From Parapristionchus giblindavisi (lineage: Eukaryota; Nematoda; Chromadorea; Rhabditida; Diplogasteridae): DNA of 64,000 nt. The translations under genes and the position numbers were made by a program. Shown here piece after piece: positions 24,001 to 44,727 of this stretch. The notes under the pieces were generated by a model that saw only the letters and a list, made by a program, of their open reading frames with translations, was not told the DNA's origin and did no database searches. Location of the stretch: assembly GCA_943737045.1 (NCBI GenBank), contig CALSFV010000009.1, positions 1,116,001 through 1,180,000 on the forward strand. The letters are read 5' to 3'. Each line of letters opens with the position of its first letter. Within the stretch, counting starts at the first letter, position 1.

Positions 24001-26239
24001 TTCTAACCACATTATTTCCCTTCTTCAGTCTTATTTATATAATCGTTCTCAATATGTTGTTATCGACAATAATCTATCCCCTCCCTCTGCTGTCACTTCT
24101 GGTGTCCCTCAGGGAAGTTGTATTGGCCCTCTTCTATTCATCCTTTATATTAATGATATTTCCTCATCTTTCCCTTCTACTGTTAGATATGGCATTTATG
24201 CTGATGATCTTAAGATTTTTGCTGAAGTACCTAAGTATGCTAATGACCTACAGCTTGCGATTGACTCGGTATCTGAATGGTCTCGGCAATGGAATATGTC
24301 TTTAAATGAGGCTAAATGCTCGGTGATGAACTTTGGCCCGCTCAAACAACGTACTCAATATATTCTTAATGATAGTGTTCTCAATGCTGTTTCCTCTGTT
24401 AAAGATCTAGGAGTTTTATTCTCGCCCACCCTCAACTTTATGATCATATCAAGAAGTTAGTTACTAAATCTAGATCAAAGATCAATATTCTGTTCAAATC
24501 TTTTCGTTCTAGCGACCCTCTTGTTTATGTACGAGCCTATACATCCTTTATCCGTCCTATTATAGAAAATTCCTCAATTGTTTGGAATCCCTCTAGTGTT
24601 TACTTATGTAATGATATTGAGTCCCTTCAACGTGATTTCACTAGACGTTTGTTCTATCGTTGTAATATCCCTTATGTAGATTATATTTCCCGGCTGAAAT
24701 CCTTTAACCTCACCACTCTTGAGAAACGACGTTCTATTGCTGATTTGTTTTTTATATACAATTCTTTAAATAGGAATTATGAATTTGATGATTCTTTTAT
24801 GTATTCTAAAATTCCTCTCTATCGTAGTCATCGATTTTCACATCACCCATTCCGTATAACCATACCATATAATATCCCCAGTACCAAGACAACCTGTGCA
24901 AGTAGAGTAATTCATATCTGGAATAGTCTTCCCACTGATATCGTTACATCTTCTCCTATTCGTTTAAAATCTTTCCTTAATTCTGTTGAGATTGATCCCC
25001 TCTTGCCCCCCACACTTCTGCGTCATTTATAATTATCCACCCCATACATCATTTCCCCATTTCCCACCCCATTTCCCTGCTGCCTTCAACCGATTCGCTG
25101 ATAACGCGACGGACCTCCATCAACCTATATTTATTACATATCTGTTCTATTTTTCATTTGATATGATGGAAATAAAGAAAGAAAAGAAAGAAAGAAAGAA
25201 AGAACAATGATGGTTACTTTATGTCCCCTCCGAAAATCCAGCCATACTTATCCCTCATTTGTTCTGAAGATAGGAGCGGTGGCACGAGATTTGGCCTGAA
25301 ATTGACTATTGATTGATGTTAATTATCGATTGCCTTGGTCGTGCCATCAATCACAAGAATACCTGAGCCCTTTCACGTTGCATTCGCGGAGGATAACAGA
25401 ATGTCTATTTTTTCAGTGATTTTTTGATAAAGAATTGATAAAATGGTGCAAAGCACGAATTAAATACAGCGCGAAAGTTATAACGCCAGAAACCATTTTG
25501 CCGGGTTTATTTATTTATTTATTATTTTTATTTATTTGATACACCCGTGACAGGTGCGACAGCAAATACATTAAAAAAATTATTGGCTGATCTGTCGCTA
25601 GTGCTCAGGAAAGATCAAAATCAAAAGACACGGTAGTATGTTAAATCGAACAACAACAAACCTAAATGGATTCTTTTCGAAAATCCTTTCATAAATTTCC
25701 GGCAATTTTCCGAAAGTTTCCTCAATTTCATCTCGTTTTTCTTTCAGACTTCTTCTGAAAGAAGCGGGAGGAAGGGTACATCCAGTACTCTCACACATAT
25801 CAATCCATACAAGAGGATCAGATAGAAGATCTTCGAAACGACGACAAACCTGTCACAATCATAATAGATATTGATAATAAATTAGTAGAATTAGATGTAC
25901 ATATAATAAATATTTTTGCATGCATTCTTTAAAGGACAAATTGTCTACGTCTACGTCATATTTTTCTGTTAGTCCTTCGCTCTCTATTGGCGATAGTAAA
26001 CGGTTTGAAATGCTTACTTTTTTGAGTGTAAGAAGAGTAGGATAATCAGCACGTTTGAATATTTCTATGAATACATCATTCGGATAGAGTTCCGCGTCGA
26101 TTGAAGGAGAAATAATGATCTAAACATTGATCTTTTTCTTCAAAATATTCATAAAGCACTGACAAGAAAGCATTGTGAGTCATTCCTACCACTTGGTCTT
26201 GATATATTTATTAAAAATTCGTACCTTTTCAGTGTTCAT
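21099..26239 (-). CDS. F-box/FBA protein, copy D
   Basis: Nine minus-strand exons: 26225-26239, 26018-26119, 25662-25849, 25218-25295, 22801-22909, 22278-22361, 21865-21958, 21590-21732 and 21099-21170. Lengths and phases equal those of A, giving 294 residues; the stop is TGA instead of TAA. The F-box is in exons 2-3 and the FBA domain in exons 3-9. Exonic differences from A are few (for example an Arg change in the variable loop of exon 8, and EDAKGEEPI in exon 5). A 2.2-kb retrotransposon sits in intron 4, which is otherwise about 180 bp. The donor of that intron, GTAACC, is intact, so the gene could still be spliced. The GC-rich intron-6 repeat and the TTAA MITE of copy A are also present. 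Confidence 0.8.
21303..21415. mobile_element. 113-bp TTAA-type MITE in intron 8 of copy D
   Basis: Same element and position as in A. The left flank has decayed to ATAA, the right flank is TTAA. Confidence 0.75.
23008..25205 (+). mobile_element. 5'-truncated CR1-like non-LTR retrotransposon
   Basis: Inserted antisense in intron 4 of gene D. The uninterrupted intron in copy G (CTTGAAAAACAATGATGG near 49241) fixes the ends. The coding part begins upstream of the reverse transcriptase. The RT blocks are in order: QFRPISLIP, FQSGFRKYKST, VYFDFRKAFDSID (motif A), SGVPQGSCIGPLLF (motif B), YADD (24197-24208), SLNEAKC and KDLGVLF. The endonuclease is missing. At least two frameshifts (near 23450 and 24450) break the frame. 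The 3' end is a GAAA-rich tail. It is dead; clade assignment (CR1/Jockey group) is inferred from the motifs. Confidence 0.85.
23474..25029 (+). pseudogene. Reverse transcriptase of the CR1-like element, frameshifted
   Basis: The frame 23474-24460 carries all catalytic RT motifs including YADD. The continuation from about 24450 to 25029 (FIRPIIENSSIVWNP, TLEKRRSIADLFF, RVIHIWNSLP) is in another frame and corresponds to the thumb and C-terminal region usual in this group. One further frameshift lies upstream at about 23450. There is no evidence of selection to keep it open. Confidence 0.8.
25505..25566 (-). mobile_element. Retrotransposon 3' tail in intron 3 of copy D
   Basis: Same tail and position as 8240-8306 in copy A. 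Confidence 0.5.
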
Positions 26240-27514
26240 TATGTCGGGGAGAAGTAAAGGGTGAGAGGAGAATCGAATTCTGAAGTGAAATGAATAAGAA
26301 AAAGGATGCAAGAGATAAGATATACGAATGTTCATTGGAGGGAAATCCCTACATTGAACTTTTTACGGATTTCGAAATTGTAAATTTTGCGATTTTTCGG
26401 ATCCGCAAAATGTTCATTTTAAGCCCACCCTGATTCTCAGGGTGCCCCCCCCCTTGAAGCCTCATTGTCAGGCACTAACACGAAAAATCGGCAACGTTGA
26501 TTTGCAAAGGGCGTGAATCGAACCTACAAGGTTCGGATCGCCACACAAAAATTCCAGCCACAAAGACATGGTAGCATGTTTCCAATCTCGTGAAACTTTA
26601 TAAGTCTAGTCAGACGCCCTGGTATTGCAAGCAACCGCAACGCCACGGACGGGACATAAAAGCCTAAAAGACGTACGCCCCTTTTGGCAAGATGCCATAT
26701 GCACATTAAAGCTAAGAAACTACGGTATAACGCGTTATTGCTAAATGCAGAATCGCACCCTCTAAATGCAGAAATAATAAAAAAAGATGCGTAAAACAGA
26801 AAAAAATTGTACGGAATAATGGCAAAAAAACCTAATGCAAAAAAAAAAGCAAACTGCAAGCTTTTGTCAGTAATATAGATGCATCTATAAATCTGCAAGA
26901 TATTAGAATATACGAAATATAAATAAAAGTCTTATTCACAGTTATCAACAAACATAACGAAATATAGGATTTTTCACTGTAATTAGCAAGCGTCGCGTCA
27001 TTATTCAAAATAGTAGTGTAGCGTCATTTCGACCAATACGGTATCTCAAAATTAGCGCTGGGACGACCTTGAGTGTATGCGTTTAGGTGTCTATCAACAG
27101 ATTTTTAAAAATATTATTTGCTAATTTTTTATTATTAACCGATCTTTTCTAAGAGAATATACCTGTCCTGGCTAAATTTGCTTTTTCGCCGCTTCCGCGG
27201 TTTTTGCGCATCTGATACCATGCCCTAAAAAAATGAATAAACTTTTATCTGTGTTCGTTCTCTAGACTATGGAAATTATGTTAGTTTCTTCAAAATTTTG
27301 GGTTTTCATGAATTTATATTGATTTAACCTTTGATGACGGTGAACACAGAACCAATATAAATTGCATCGAAAAAACAACAGAGAAGAAATAAGAGTATTG
27401 GCAATACGAGGTTTGCTAAACGCAGTGAAAACCCATATATTTCGTTATGTCATGTATTCTCTGCGAATAGCACTTCTTTTAATATTTTGCATATTCTAAT
27501 ATCTTACAGTATTA
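26240..27514. other. 5' flank of copy D, repeated family flank
   Basis: Matches the flank of A (8978-10500), of I and of G (50130-51770). It contains the tRNA-like segment (B-box complement near 26515-26525). No protein gene is supported. Confidence 0.55.
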
Positions 27515-28443
27515 CAGGGTGGGGATTAATTATGGTGACACCATAAAAAACGGAATATCTTTTTTTCAAAAAAATCGAGTTCCGTTCAAATGCATACCAA
27601 ATAATCTTCAAACATCTTGGAATGCAATAAAACAATCATTGTCCGATTCTGAATCCATTGGGCTTGACGACGTCCTTGAGACAGGAGGCGGACGCCACTC
27701 TAATTGTACGCGGGTAGGGCAGACCTTCACGATCTTGTTCTCCGATGAGAAGCTGTTCATCCTGCACGCCACCTATAACCCCCAGAGTCACCGAGTGCTT
27801 ACTACGGACCCCCAGGCTGCTAACTACAATGGTCGGATTGTTCATATCTCCTCCAGACCCCTAAAAACTAATGGTTTTTTGCAGGGATTTTCGCCGCCGT
27901 AAAGTTTTTGTGAATCCGAGCGCCAAGATCAACAAGGAGTGCCTAGGGAAGATAGTTAAGGACGCATAGCTCCCCTGGAGCCGTTTCCTCTTCGTGAACT
28001 GCTCGTGGACATCTGATCAGGATGGAACGCCAGTTTATAAGGCAAAGATCGTCAAGGCGTGGTGAAAGGAGCAGTTTTCCGAATTCATCCGAGGAGATTA
28101 TTGGCTGCCTCCTAGCCCGATCTCAGCCCCAAGTATAATCAGCCTGGGGCACCTTGGAGGATAGGTCCTGTACTACTTCACACCCAAAGCTGGAGTCCCT
28201 GAAGAAATCCTTGGAGAAGGAGTGATCGAAGATGAACACCACCTACCTGCGTACAGTGAGAGAGCCGTACCCCTCTCGTCTCAAGGACGTCATCAAGCCC
28301 AATGGAGGCAGAATCGGGCAATGATTGTTTTATTGTATTCCCAGATGTTTACACATTATTTGGTATACATTTGAACGGAACTCGATATTATTCAAAAAAG
28401 TTATTCCGTTTTTATGGTGTCACCATAATTAGTCCCCACCCTG
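27515..28443 (+). mobile_element. Decayed mariner-type element, 929 bp
   Basis: The ends CAGGGTGGGGATTAATTATG and their complement lie between TA dinucleotides (27513-27514, 28444-28445). At 51765-51780 a copy of the same flank has no element. The interior reads as a transposase with many stops: ILFSDEKLFILHATYNPQ surrounds the first catalytic Asp, and further fragments such as DQDGTPVYKAKIVKAW match the block around the second. The reading from about 27519 to 27899 is the longest open piece. Confidence 0.8.
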
Positions 28444-28445
28444 TA

Positions 28446-28949
28446 ATTACAACAGCTTTCAGCTGGCTGCCGCGACTACGAATTTTTTTTGCATTTCTTG
28501 CGATTTTTTTTTTGATTTACTCAAGTTTTTGAAAATTCTGCCTTTAAAGAGTGCGCTTCTGCATTTAGCAATGACGCCTAATACCGTAGTTTTTAAAACT
28601 TCGTTTGCATATGATATCTTGCCAAATAATGGGGACGCACGTATCTGTTTGGACTATTTGTGATACGATATTGTTGGAAACCGCAAAGCGTCGATTGCCT
28701 TGCTACTAGCTGCTAAACAGAGAAAGAACAATCGATCAACTCCCCACTTTTTCCTCCCTTCCTTCTTCGCTCTCTCTAATCTACGTACTTTCTCACTTGT
28801 ACTGTCTCTCTAAACATAGAAACACATTGTGTCTGTTGCTGGCTAGTCAAGTAAAAAAGTTTTATACGGTCAATAATAACACTGTTGTTTAATCATTGCA
28901 AGTTTTATAAGTACAGTTGAATAAATTATGATATCTTTGGTTACAATTA
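28446..28949. other. Repeated family flank, no gene
   Basis: Matches 51775-52165 and, in reverse, the palindrome spacer. No frame is supported. Confidence 0.5.
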
Positions 28950-29107
28950 GACACTCAATATCGACTTGGTCCAACAGCACTCACTCGCTTGGGAGAGAGG
29001 TGAAATGCCAGGGGAAAGAATAAGCGCATGCTAAGCGAGCCGATCATTATATATATCATATATGTAGGTCACAAAAGCAAATGCACATGAGTTATCTTCT
29101 CACCCTA
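28950..29107. mobile_element. Small hAT-like MITE
   Basis: On the minus strand it begins TAGGGTGAGAAGATAACTCATG, similar to 43012-43162 and to the terminal TAGGGTGGCGA of the large element at 402. Family inferred from the ends. Confidence 0.45.
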
Positions 29108-29375
29108 GCACTGAAGGTCCTCAACGCGCGAAAGTTGAGATACGGTATTGTTGGGCACCGCAACGCGACGAAATGACGCTATGTTACTATTTTGAATAAT
29201 GACGCGACGCTTGCTAAATGCAGTAAAAATCCTACATTTCGTTATTTCGATAGATCTTTCAGCAGCTTTCAGCTGGCTGCCAAGATTGCGAATTTTTTTG
29301 CATTTATTCAGTACGATTTTTTTGCTGATTTATGTTTTTAGAAAAAATTCTGTATTTACATGAAAATATTCTACC

Positions 29376-29436
29376 AGGGCTTAATGGCTAGAACTATTGT
29401 GTTGCGATCCGAGCATCCTAGGTTCGATTCCCCTTT
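29376..29436 (+). repeat. tRNA-derived segment with A- and B-box
   Basis: TTAATGGCTAGAAC resembles an A-box and GGTTCGATTCC (29421-29431) is a consensus B-box. The arms do not fold into a clean cloverleaf, so a SINE head or tRNA relic is likelier than a tRNA gene. Confidence 0.45.
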
Positions 29437-29647
29437 GATCTTTTGATATTTGGTCCTGATCTTTGATCTTTGTTCTCCGTTCTCATCACTTTAAATCGCT
29501 GTTGTAGGCTGATCTTTACTCTTTCTCGTGCGAGGTGTTTGCCCTAAACCTGGTAGATTCATGTTCTCGACGTTTGCAATAGAATGACAATGAATGCTTT
29601 CGGTAATACGTTCTTGACAGTATATGACTTAGAGCAATTCTGTGTCT

Positions 29648-29691
29648 ATATCCATGAACGTTGGCAAACGGTTTGCCAACGTTCATGGATA
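29648..29691. repeat. Perfect snap-back hairpin
   Basis: ATCCATGAACGTTGGCAAAC is followed at once by its exact complement with no real loop. Confidence 0.8.
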
Positions 29692-29758
29692 CGGCGTCTG
29701 AACTCCTACAGTATTACCCTAAAATATAATACTACCATAATCAAGTTTCGTTGCGCAG

Positions 29759-30268
29759 GGTGTGATCTCTCTGTCGGACGTGATCAACTTCCTCGTCGTG
29801 AAACCGGGCGCCGAGCTGACGCCACCGGCGCCCCGTCATCATCACCACAAGAAGAACGTGGGCGACATGTCGGACGGCGAGCTGCGAGCCCTGCTCATGG
29901 TACGGTAGACGGGTACGGTAGTTAGCCGAATACGGTAATGTTACCGTACTTGTAACATGGTACGGTAGTCGGGGTGGGTACTGTACAGTAATACGGTAAT
30001 GTTACCGTACATGTAACATGGTATCGGGGCAAGGGTAGTTTATCGGATATTGTTGAATGTCAGTGATGGTCTCTGGATATCCCGTTGGATAGACCCAATC
30101 GCAGATATTCGCAGACCATCACTGTTGAATGTGTTCTCATGTTTACATTAGAGTTACAGATGGTGGTGAGGGTACGGTATGATTATTGATTTTTATTGAT
30201 TTTTTTCTCATTTTCAGACGAGCGCAAATATACGGGAAGATGAGGCGCACCATCCAATGTCGCCCTGA
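29759..30268 (+). CDS. 3' terminal exons of an AMPK gamma-like (CBS domain) gene
   Basis: Two exons: 29759-29899 (acceptor GCGCAG, donor GTACGG) and 30218-30268 (acceptor TTTCAG, stop TGA), in matching phase. The first opens with GVISLSDVINFLVV, which aligns with the end of the fourth CBS repeat of AMPK gamma subunits (GIVSLSDIL...), and continues into a tail with PPAPRHHHHKKN and MSDGELRALLM. The second adds NIREDEAHHPMSP and ends. These exons are GC-rich and unlike the surrounding AT-rich DNA. No upstream CBS exons are visible in the preceding 29 kb, which is all repeats and F-box copies. Either the upstream exons lie outside the window across a very long intron, or this is a truncated copy. 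Confidence 0.6.
29900..30020. repeat. Duplicated TACGGTA-rich repeat in the AMPK-gamma-like intron
   Basis: Two ~60-bp units share TACGGTAATGTTACCGTAC and TGTAACATGGTA, themselves partly palindromic. Confidence 0.65.
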
Positions 30269-31792
30269 TTGATGATACAATCATCCCTGCGCCCTAACCA
30301 CAGACCCACTCGTACACTCGCAGAGTACTGTACAGTACGAGGAGTACTGTAGCACTCTGTCCATATCGATCAAATCGATTTATCATCTCATTTTAACTCA
30401 GTTGCTCCTACTACAACCCCTTTCATGATATGATGTTTGTTTACCTTCTCTACGCTTCTTCTGTGATCACCATACTGTATTGCTGAGATTTTCACACATA
30501 GATTTACATATATTGTTTTAAAATTTTATTTTTTTATATTGTTTTATACGTTTACGTTCATAGTTCCCCCACCAAATCCTCCTACGTTTTCGTTGCTAGC
30601 GGTAGCGTGACCTTGCCCCTATTTTCCCTCGATTTCTTGATTCCTCTGCTTTCAATCAAATTCGTAATATAATACAAAAAGATCGTGTGTGTGCTTACAA
30701 AAACATATTATATTATATCTGACATCTAAACAATTTACCTCATCATCCCTCGCCGCGACATTGACTGCTATTTTATGTACTATTATCGTTCACGAAAAGA
30801 AAAGAAAACAGGCGAGAGACTGTGTGAAACGCGGAGAGTTTGCTCTGATTTTCTTTTCTTTTCGCAACTTTGGTAACTACTAACTATGTAGACGCACGAG
30901 CATGTCAAGAGTTCCATTTCTTCGTTATATATTATAGACAAATATTGATTGAAGATTGATTGTATTGATTGATTTATAGATGATATTCGTTTAGGGATTG
31001 CCCGATTGATTTATTGATCCAAATTTCGGAAAAAATAATTTGTGCTGAGTTTGATTTGAATTCAACTTTGATTGATTTGGCTGCCATAGAATATAATGAA
31101 TAATTTACTTCAATAAACTTCGTCTTTTATTGATTTACAACCGAATTTGAATTTTTTTGAGTAGACCTCGGAAAGACGACAGAATAACCGTATATATTTA
31201 ACTATAGTAATAACTGTACGGTATCAGTTTAGGTCTCTGGTTCTCTCTCATAATCTTCCCCGTTCTCTAACTTGAACATTTCGCACGTATCGAATATTGC
31301 ATTATTTATAGTGTGTGATTCTTCTGGATATTATTTAAAATCTTAATAATCGATTATATTTATTGATACAAAAGGCACATCAGATACAAGTAGCTAAACA
31401 TTATTAAATAAAATCGTCAAAGATCAAATCACAGTTTTTACATAGAATTTGCGATAAATAATTTACAATTAATAAACTGTTCGAAAAGTGCGGTAATCGA
31501 GTAAATCAATGATATGCAAAAGGATCTGTTCTATATTATTGTATACGTCCAAAAGGTATCGATTTATAATTTAGTTATTTAAAATAAAATCGTCTTGTCG
31601 AAGATCAAAGATCAAATTATGATTCTATTATCAGTTAGAGATCAAAAAATTAAAAAGCAAAGATCAAAGATCAATTTCGAGCTAGATATCCGAGTATTCC
31701 ACAATTTATTATCAAAGATTGAGAGTATTAAGATATGGGAGATTATTGGTAAATAAATGGTGAAAGTGGAAAATAAAAGTGGTCTTCAAATT
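30269..31792. other. Intergenic, including 3' flank of gene E
   Basis: 30269-31250 is mostly single-copy within the window and carries no convincing exon. From about 31260 the family 3' flank returns, with AGATCAAAG doublets at 31603-31625 and 31657-31680. Confidence 0.5.
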
Positions 31793-40487
<8,695 letters not shown>

Positions 40488-40562
40488 TTATTCAAGCTTT
40501 TCAGCATCAGGAAACATCTCTTCAGTAAGCCATCTCATTTCATTCGGCATTTCGATACGAAC
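40488..40562 (-). pseudogene. Isolated exon 9 of the F-box/FBA family
   Basis: The minus strand after a TACAG acceptor reads VRIEMPNEMRWLTEEMFPDA and ends in TAA. The next exons are missing; only intron-8 remnants (to about 40880) follow before the 3' flank of copy F begins. It is nearest to copies C and H. Confidence 0.7.
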
Positions 40563-41037
40563 CTGTATTAAAAGATGAACAATTATCGTTATTAGGAAAT
40601 GTAATTCAGAAATCCAAAACAGTCTAATACTTATAGCCTATAACGATAAGCAAACTGAAAAAATCTAGAACGCCCATTTAACTTGTTTTTGTTAATCCAT
40701 GCAACGTATCTAAACTAATACTTATGGCGTATATTATCATCTATCGCATCTACAATAATCAATCTATCGTGTATACAGTACTCAACCCTATATACAATAA
40801 TCCGTCTATTATATCTACAGTAATCAACGTATCGTACCCCAAGATTAACTATTATATCTACAGTAATCAAAGTACCGTACCAAAAAATATTGTCTTATCG
40901 AAGATCAAAGATCAATTTCGTGCTAGTTATCTGACTATTCGACAAATTTATTATCAAAATGAGATTAGAAAAATGAGATTGAGTGTATTAAGATATTGTT
41001 ATTGGTAAATAAATAGTGAAAGAATCAAATAAAAGAG

Positions 41038-42202
41038 TTATTCAACCATTAAACGTCTCTTGGGATCAGGAAACATGTCATCAGTAAGCGATCTCACCTC
41101 TTTCGGCATTTCGATACGAACCTGTATTAAAAGATGAACAATTATCGTTATTGGGAAATGCCATTCAGAAATCCAAAACAATCTAATACTTATAGCCTAT
41201 AACACTAACCAAACTATGATATCTAGAATGTCCATTTACCGTACCCACATTAATTCGTCTACAGTACTTACATTAATACATTTACCGTAATTAAACTATT
41301 CTTTCTGACGTATATGCACTAATTTATCTATCGTATCTACAGTAATTAATCTCTTGTGTACACAGTAATTTATCAAGTGTATCTAGAGTAATCAATCTAT
41401 CCTCTCTTGAGTAATCATAGTGCCGTACCCGAAGATTTGCAAGCTTGACTCCGTAGACTCTCGGGGCTCTCGCCAATGACCTGAAACCCCTTTCTTCTGC
41501 CATAATCGAGATCTTTCTAGCACCGATTGAATAATCTTTAAAAGTCAGTTCAACTTTCTCATAGTCAACTTCTGAAAAAAAGCTCTGTATTATAGATGTG
41601 TGTATTTTATTATAATTATTATTAAGTAATGACATTTTAATAAAACAACTATTTCTAAGATTGACTGATTAATTTTAACGTCTAAAATGAAAGGTTCCGT
41701 ACTTGTCCTTTGGCTCCATGATTTACAACGGTACTTGGAACGAGCCGGAGTATCATTGACACATTCCTCATCACGCATAAGTAACTGAGTAATAAACTGC
41801 AAATATACACGGTAACGAGATTTTTTAATGTATTGATTGGCATCACAAAAAACCTCTCAAAAAAAGTAAGATTATTCACCAACACCGGTATAGAAGGGAC
41901 GGTATGCCTCGCTGGGTGGACATCAAATCTCGCGGGGCACATCGTCCCTCCCAACCCACGGGGCACGCCGCGTCATCCATCTCGCGGGGTCCCCCGTCTA
42001 AAGGTTCTACCCCCGTGATGTACCTCACGGCGTACACCACGGGGTTGAACGGTGTGCCCCGCGAGTAAAAAATACTGGAGCACATAATACATAATATGTT
42101 AAATATAGTACATCATACCCTGAAGATGGAAGTGCATTCATCCGTAGGTTTCAACCAATAGCTCACTACAATCCGAGGTCGAACATGATCGAGAATCCAT
42201 TC
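41038..42202 (-). pseudogene. F-box/FBA copy F, 3' half only
   Basis: Exons 9 (41038-41121), 8 (41429-41571), 7 (41703-41796) and 6 (42119-42202) are present on the minus strand, open and nearly identical to copies A and D. Exon 9 reads through the usual stop position and adds LMVE, as in gene I. The copy ends abruptly in intron 5 at about 42576, where a 5'-flank repeat is joined. The F-box and the first half of the FBA domain are missing. It keeps the empty site for the TTAA MITE in intron 8. Confidence 0.85.
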
Positions 42203-42576
42203 CTGATAATCAATAATTTAGCCGCCAATCGATAATATTTTCAAATTGTTCACAACAGTCCTAGCAAAAAATGACGTTTTTAAGTTGCAGCGATTTTTTT
42301 AAGTCATTGAATTTCTCATTACATCGAAGCCAGAACTGTTTGCAGGCAGGCCACATATGCGAAATGTCATAGATAAAAAAGAATTCTGTTTTTTTCTTGA
42401 AATGATGAATTCTTTGAAAAGTTGCTTTTCTTTACCCCATGCAACCAGCCATTTAAGAAAATTTGCAACCACATGTCTCCCGAATGTTACCCAGACATGC
42501 ATAGAACAAAGACTTTGGAGACTTTGTAAACTCAAAACTAGCACTTCCTCTGAACATGTTTTCATCTCCGCTAACT

Positions 42577-43011
42577 TTTGGCAAGATGCCCCCTTTTGGC
42601 CCCCTTTTGTCCGTTTCCCTTTTGGCAAGATGCCAGTGCTCATCAAAGCTAGAAAACTACGGTATGACGCGTCATTGCTAAATGCAGAACCGCACCCTCT
42701 AAATGCAGAAATTTTAAAAAATGAGCAAAAAATCGTACTAAATAAATGCCAAGAATTAATTTCGTAATCGTGGCAGCTAGCTGCAAGCTGCGGTCAGTAG
42801 CACAGATGTATCTACACTTCCGGAAGATATTAGAATATGCAAAAATATTAATAAAAGTATTATTCACAAATATCAACAGACATAACGAAATATAAGATGT
42901 TTCACTGCATTTAGCGAGCGTCGCGTCATTTTTCAAAATGGTAGTATTGCGTCATTTCGTTTGCCCAACAATACCGTATCTCAACTTTCGCGCTGGGAGG
43001 ACCTTGAGTGA
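42577..43011. other. Repeated 5'-flank sequence joined to truncated copy F
   Basis: The sequence from TTTTGGCAAGATGCC onward matches 57540-57920. Its direct join to intron 5 marks a deletion breakpoint; three partial TTTTGGC repeats lie at the junction. Confidence 0.6.
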
Positions 43012-43162
43012 TAGGGTGGCGAAGATAACTCATGAGCATTTGCTTTTGTGACCTCCATATAGTGGCTCGCTTCGTATGCGATAATTCATTCCCCTGGCAT
43101 TTGACCTGTCTCCCAAGCGAATGAGTGATGTTGGGGCGATTCGAGAGTGAGTGCCTAATTAC
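43012..43162. mobile_element. Small hAT-like MITE
   Basis: Begins TAGGGTGGCGAAGATAACTC; relative of 28950-29107. The right end is less clear. Confidence 0.4.
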
Positions 43163-43322
43163 ATGTAACCAAAGATATCAGAATTTATTCAACTGCAAAT
43201 ATACAACGTGCAATGATAAAACAAAAGTGTTATTGTTAGAATGAGATTCACTGCCTTTTGGATCTAGACAGTGAACATCTGAACAACTCGATGGTGTAGG
43301 CCACTCAGGTGTTTGAATCCTT

Positions 43323-43561
43323 GCATGATCCAAGTAAAATTCGTGCAATTAATGGCATGATCATGCATGGAATATAGTCGAATCATACATGGATTATCCG
43401 TGATCATGCATGGATTCTGTCATTCCATGCATGATCACGGAAAATTCGTGCATGATCACGGAAGATCCATGCATGATCACGAACGGTGGATATTCCATGC
43501 ATGATCATGCATGGAATGTCGAATCATGCATGATTATACTTGTATTTGTGATCATGCAAGG
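43323..43561. repeat. Cluster of TGATCATGCATGGA palindromic repeats
   Basis: At least nine copies of ATGATCATGCATGGA/GTGATCATGCATGGA-type strings occur in both orientations within 240 bp, many as perfect palindromes (CCATGCATGATCATGCATGG). No copy occurs elsewhere in the window at this density. Confidence 0.85.
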
Positions 43562-44549
43562 ATTTCAACACCAGAGCCATCTTCAGTAGAACCTTGTCCA
43601 TCTTCACCTTCCCCCCTTTGTCCATTGTCCCCTTTTTCTTTTTCCCCGCAAATACAATGAACAGTGAATTATTTTGAATAAAAAATATACATGAATCAAA
43701 TTGTGATTAACCACTGATATTGGCGCTAAGCCAAGATAAGTTTTGTTCTCAGATTTTGTCTCCTTTCACTCTTTCTCTGATCATTTCCCCTTTCTCTAAC
43801 TTGTCCTATTGGCAAGAAATGTAAAATTCATTATTTACAGTTTTGGATCGATGATGCAAATCAATCTCATTTCATTCGGTATTTCTGCGGGAATGAAATG
43901 ATTGAAAGAAGTAATAGAAAAATTGAGAAGCAACTCAACTTTTAAGTGGTTACATTCTTTCATGAAAAATGTAGTCCTCTGGTTCACATTTCTTGTTCTC
44001 TCATAATTTTTCCCGTACTCTAACTTGTTCACTTGGCAACGAACGAATATTACATTATTTATAGTGTGTGATTATTCTAGATATTATTTATTATCTTCTT
44101 TATTGATGTTTATCGATTCATAACATGTACATCAGATTCAATTAGCGGAACATTACTAAATGAAATCGTCTCCTCAAAGATCAAAGATCAAATAACATTT
44201 TTTTAGATATAATTCAGATAGAATTAGCGAAACATAATTTGCAATTAATAAATTTCTTCAAGAGTAGGTGATGTTGATATTAACAGCGTAAATCAACAAT
44301 ATTGATAAAGGATCGTACTATTCTATATCATTGATTGTGCAAATGTCCAAAAACACAACAAGGTATCGATTAATAACAGTTATTAAAAAAATTGTCTTAT
44401 CGAAGATCAAAGATCAATTTCGTGCTAGATATCTGACTATTCTACAAATTTATTATCAAAATGAGATTAGCAAAATGAGATAGAGAGTATAGATATTGTT
44501 ATAGTTAAATAAAAGGAGAAAGAAGCAAATAAAAGTATAATTCAACCAT
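43562..44549. other. Intergenic, 3' flank of copy G
   Basis: 43650-44040 repeats sequence of 20500-20700 and 5050-5260, including a degraded exon-9 relic at about 43855-43890. AGATCAAAG doublets lie at 44174-44190 and 44402-44418. Confidence 0.5.
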
Positions 44550-44727
44550 TCAACGTCTCTTGGGATCAGGAAACATCTCTTCAGCAAGCCATCTCACCTC
44601 ATTCGGCATTTCGATGCGAACCTGTATTAAAAGATGAACAATTATCGTTATTGGGAAACGCCATTCAGAAATCTAAAACAATCTAATACTTATAGCCTAT
44701 AACAATAACCAAGCTATGATATCTAGA

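Noticed and set aside
43323..43561. CRISPR-like array
   Set aside because: Repeats overlap, occur in both orientations and have no uniform spacers; the sequence is eukaryotic.
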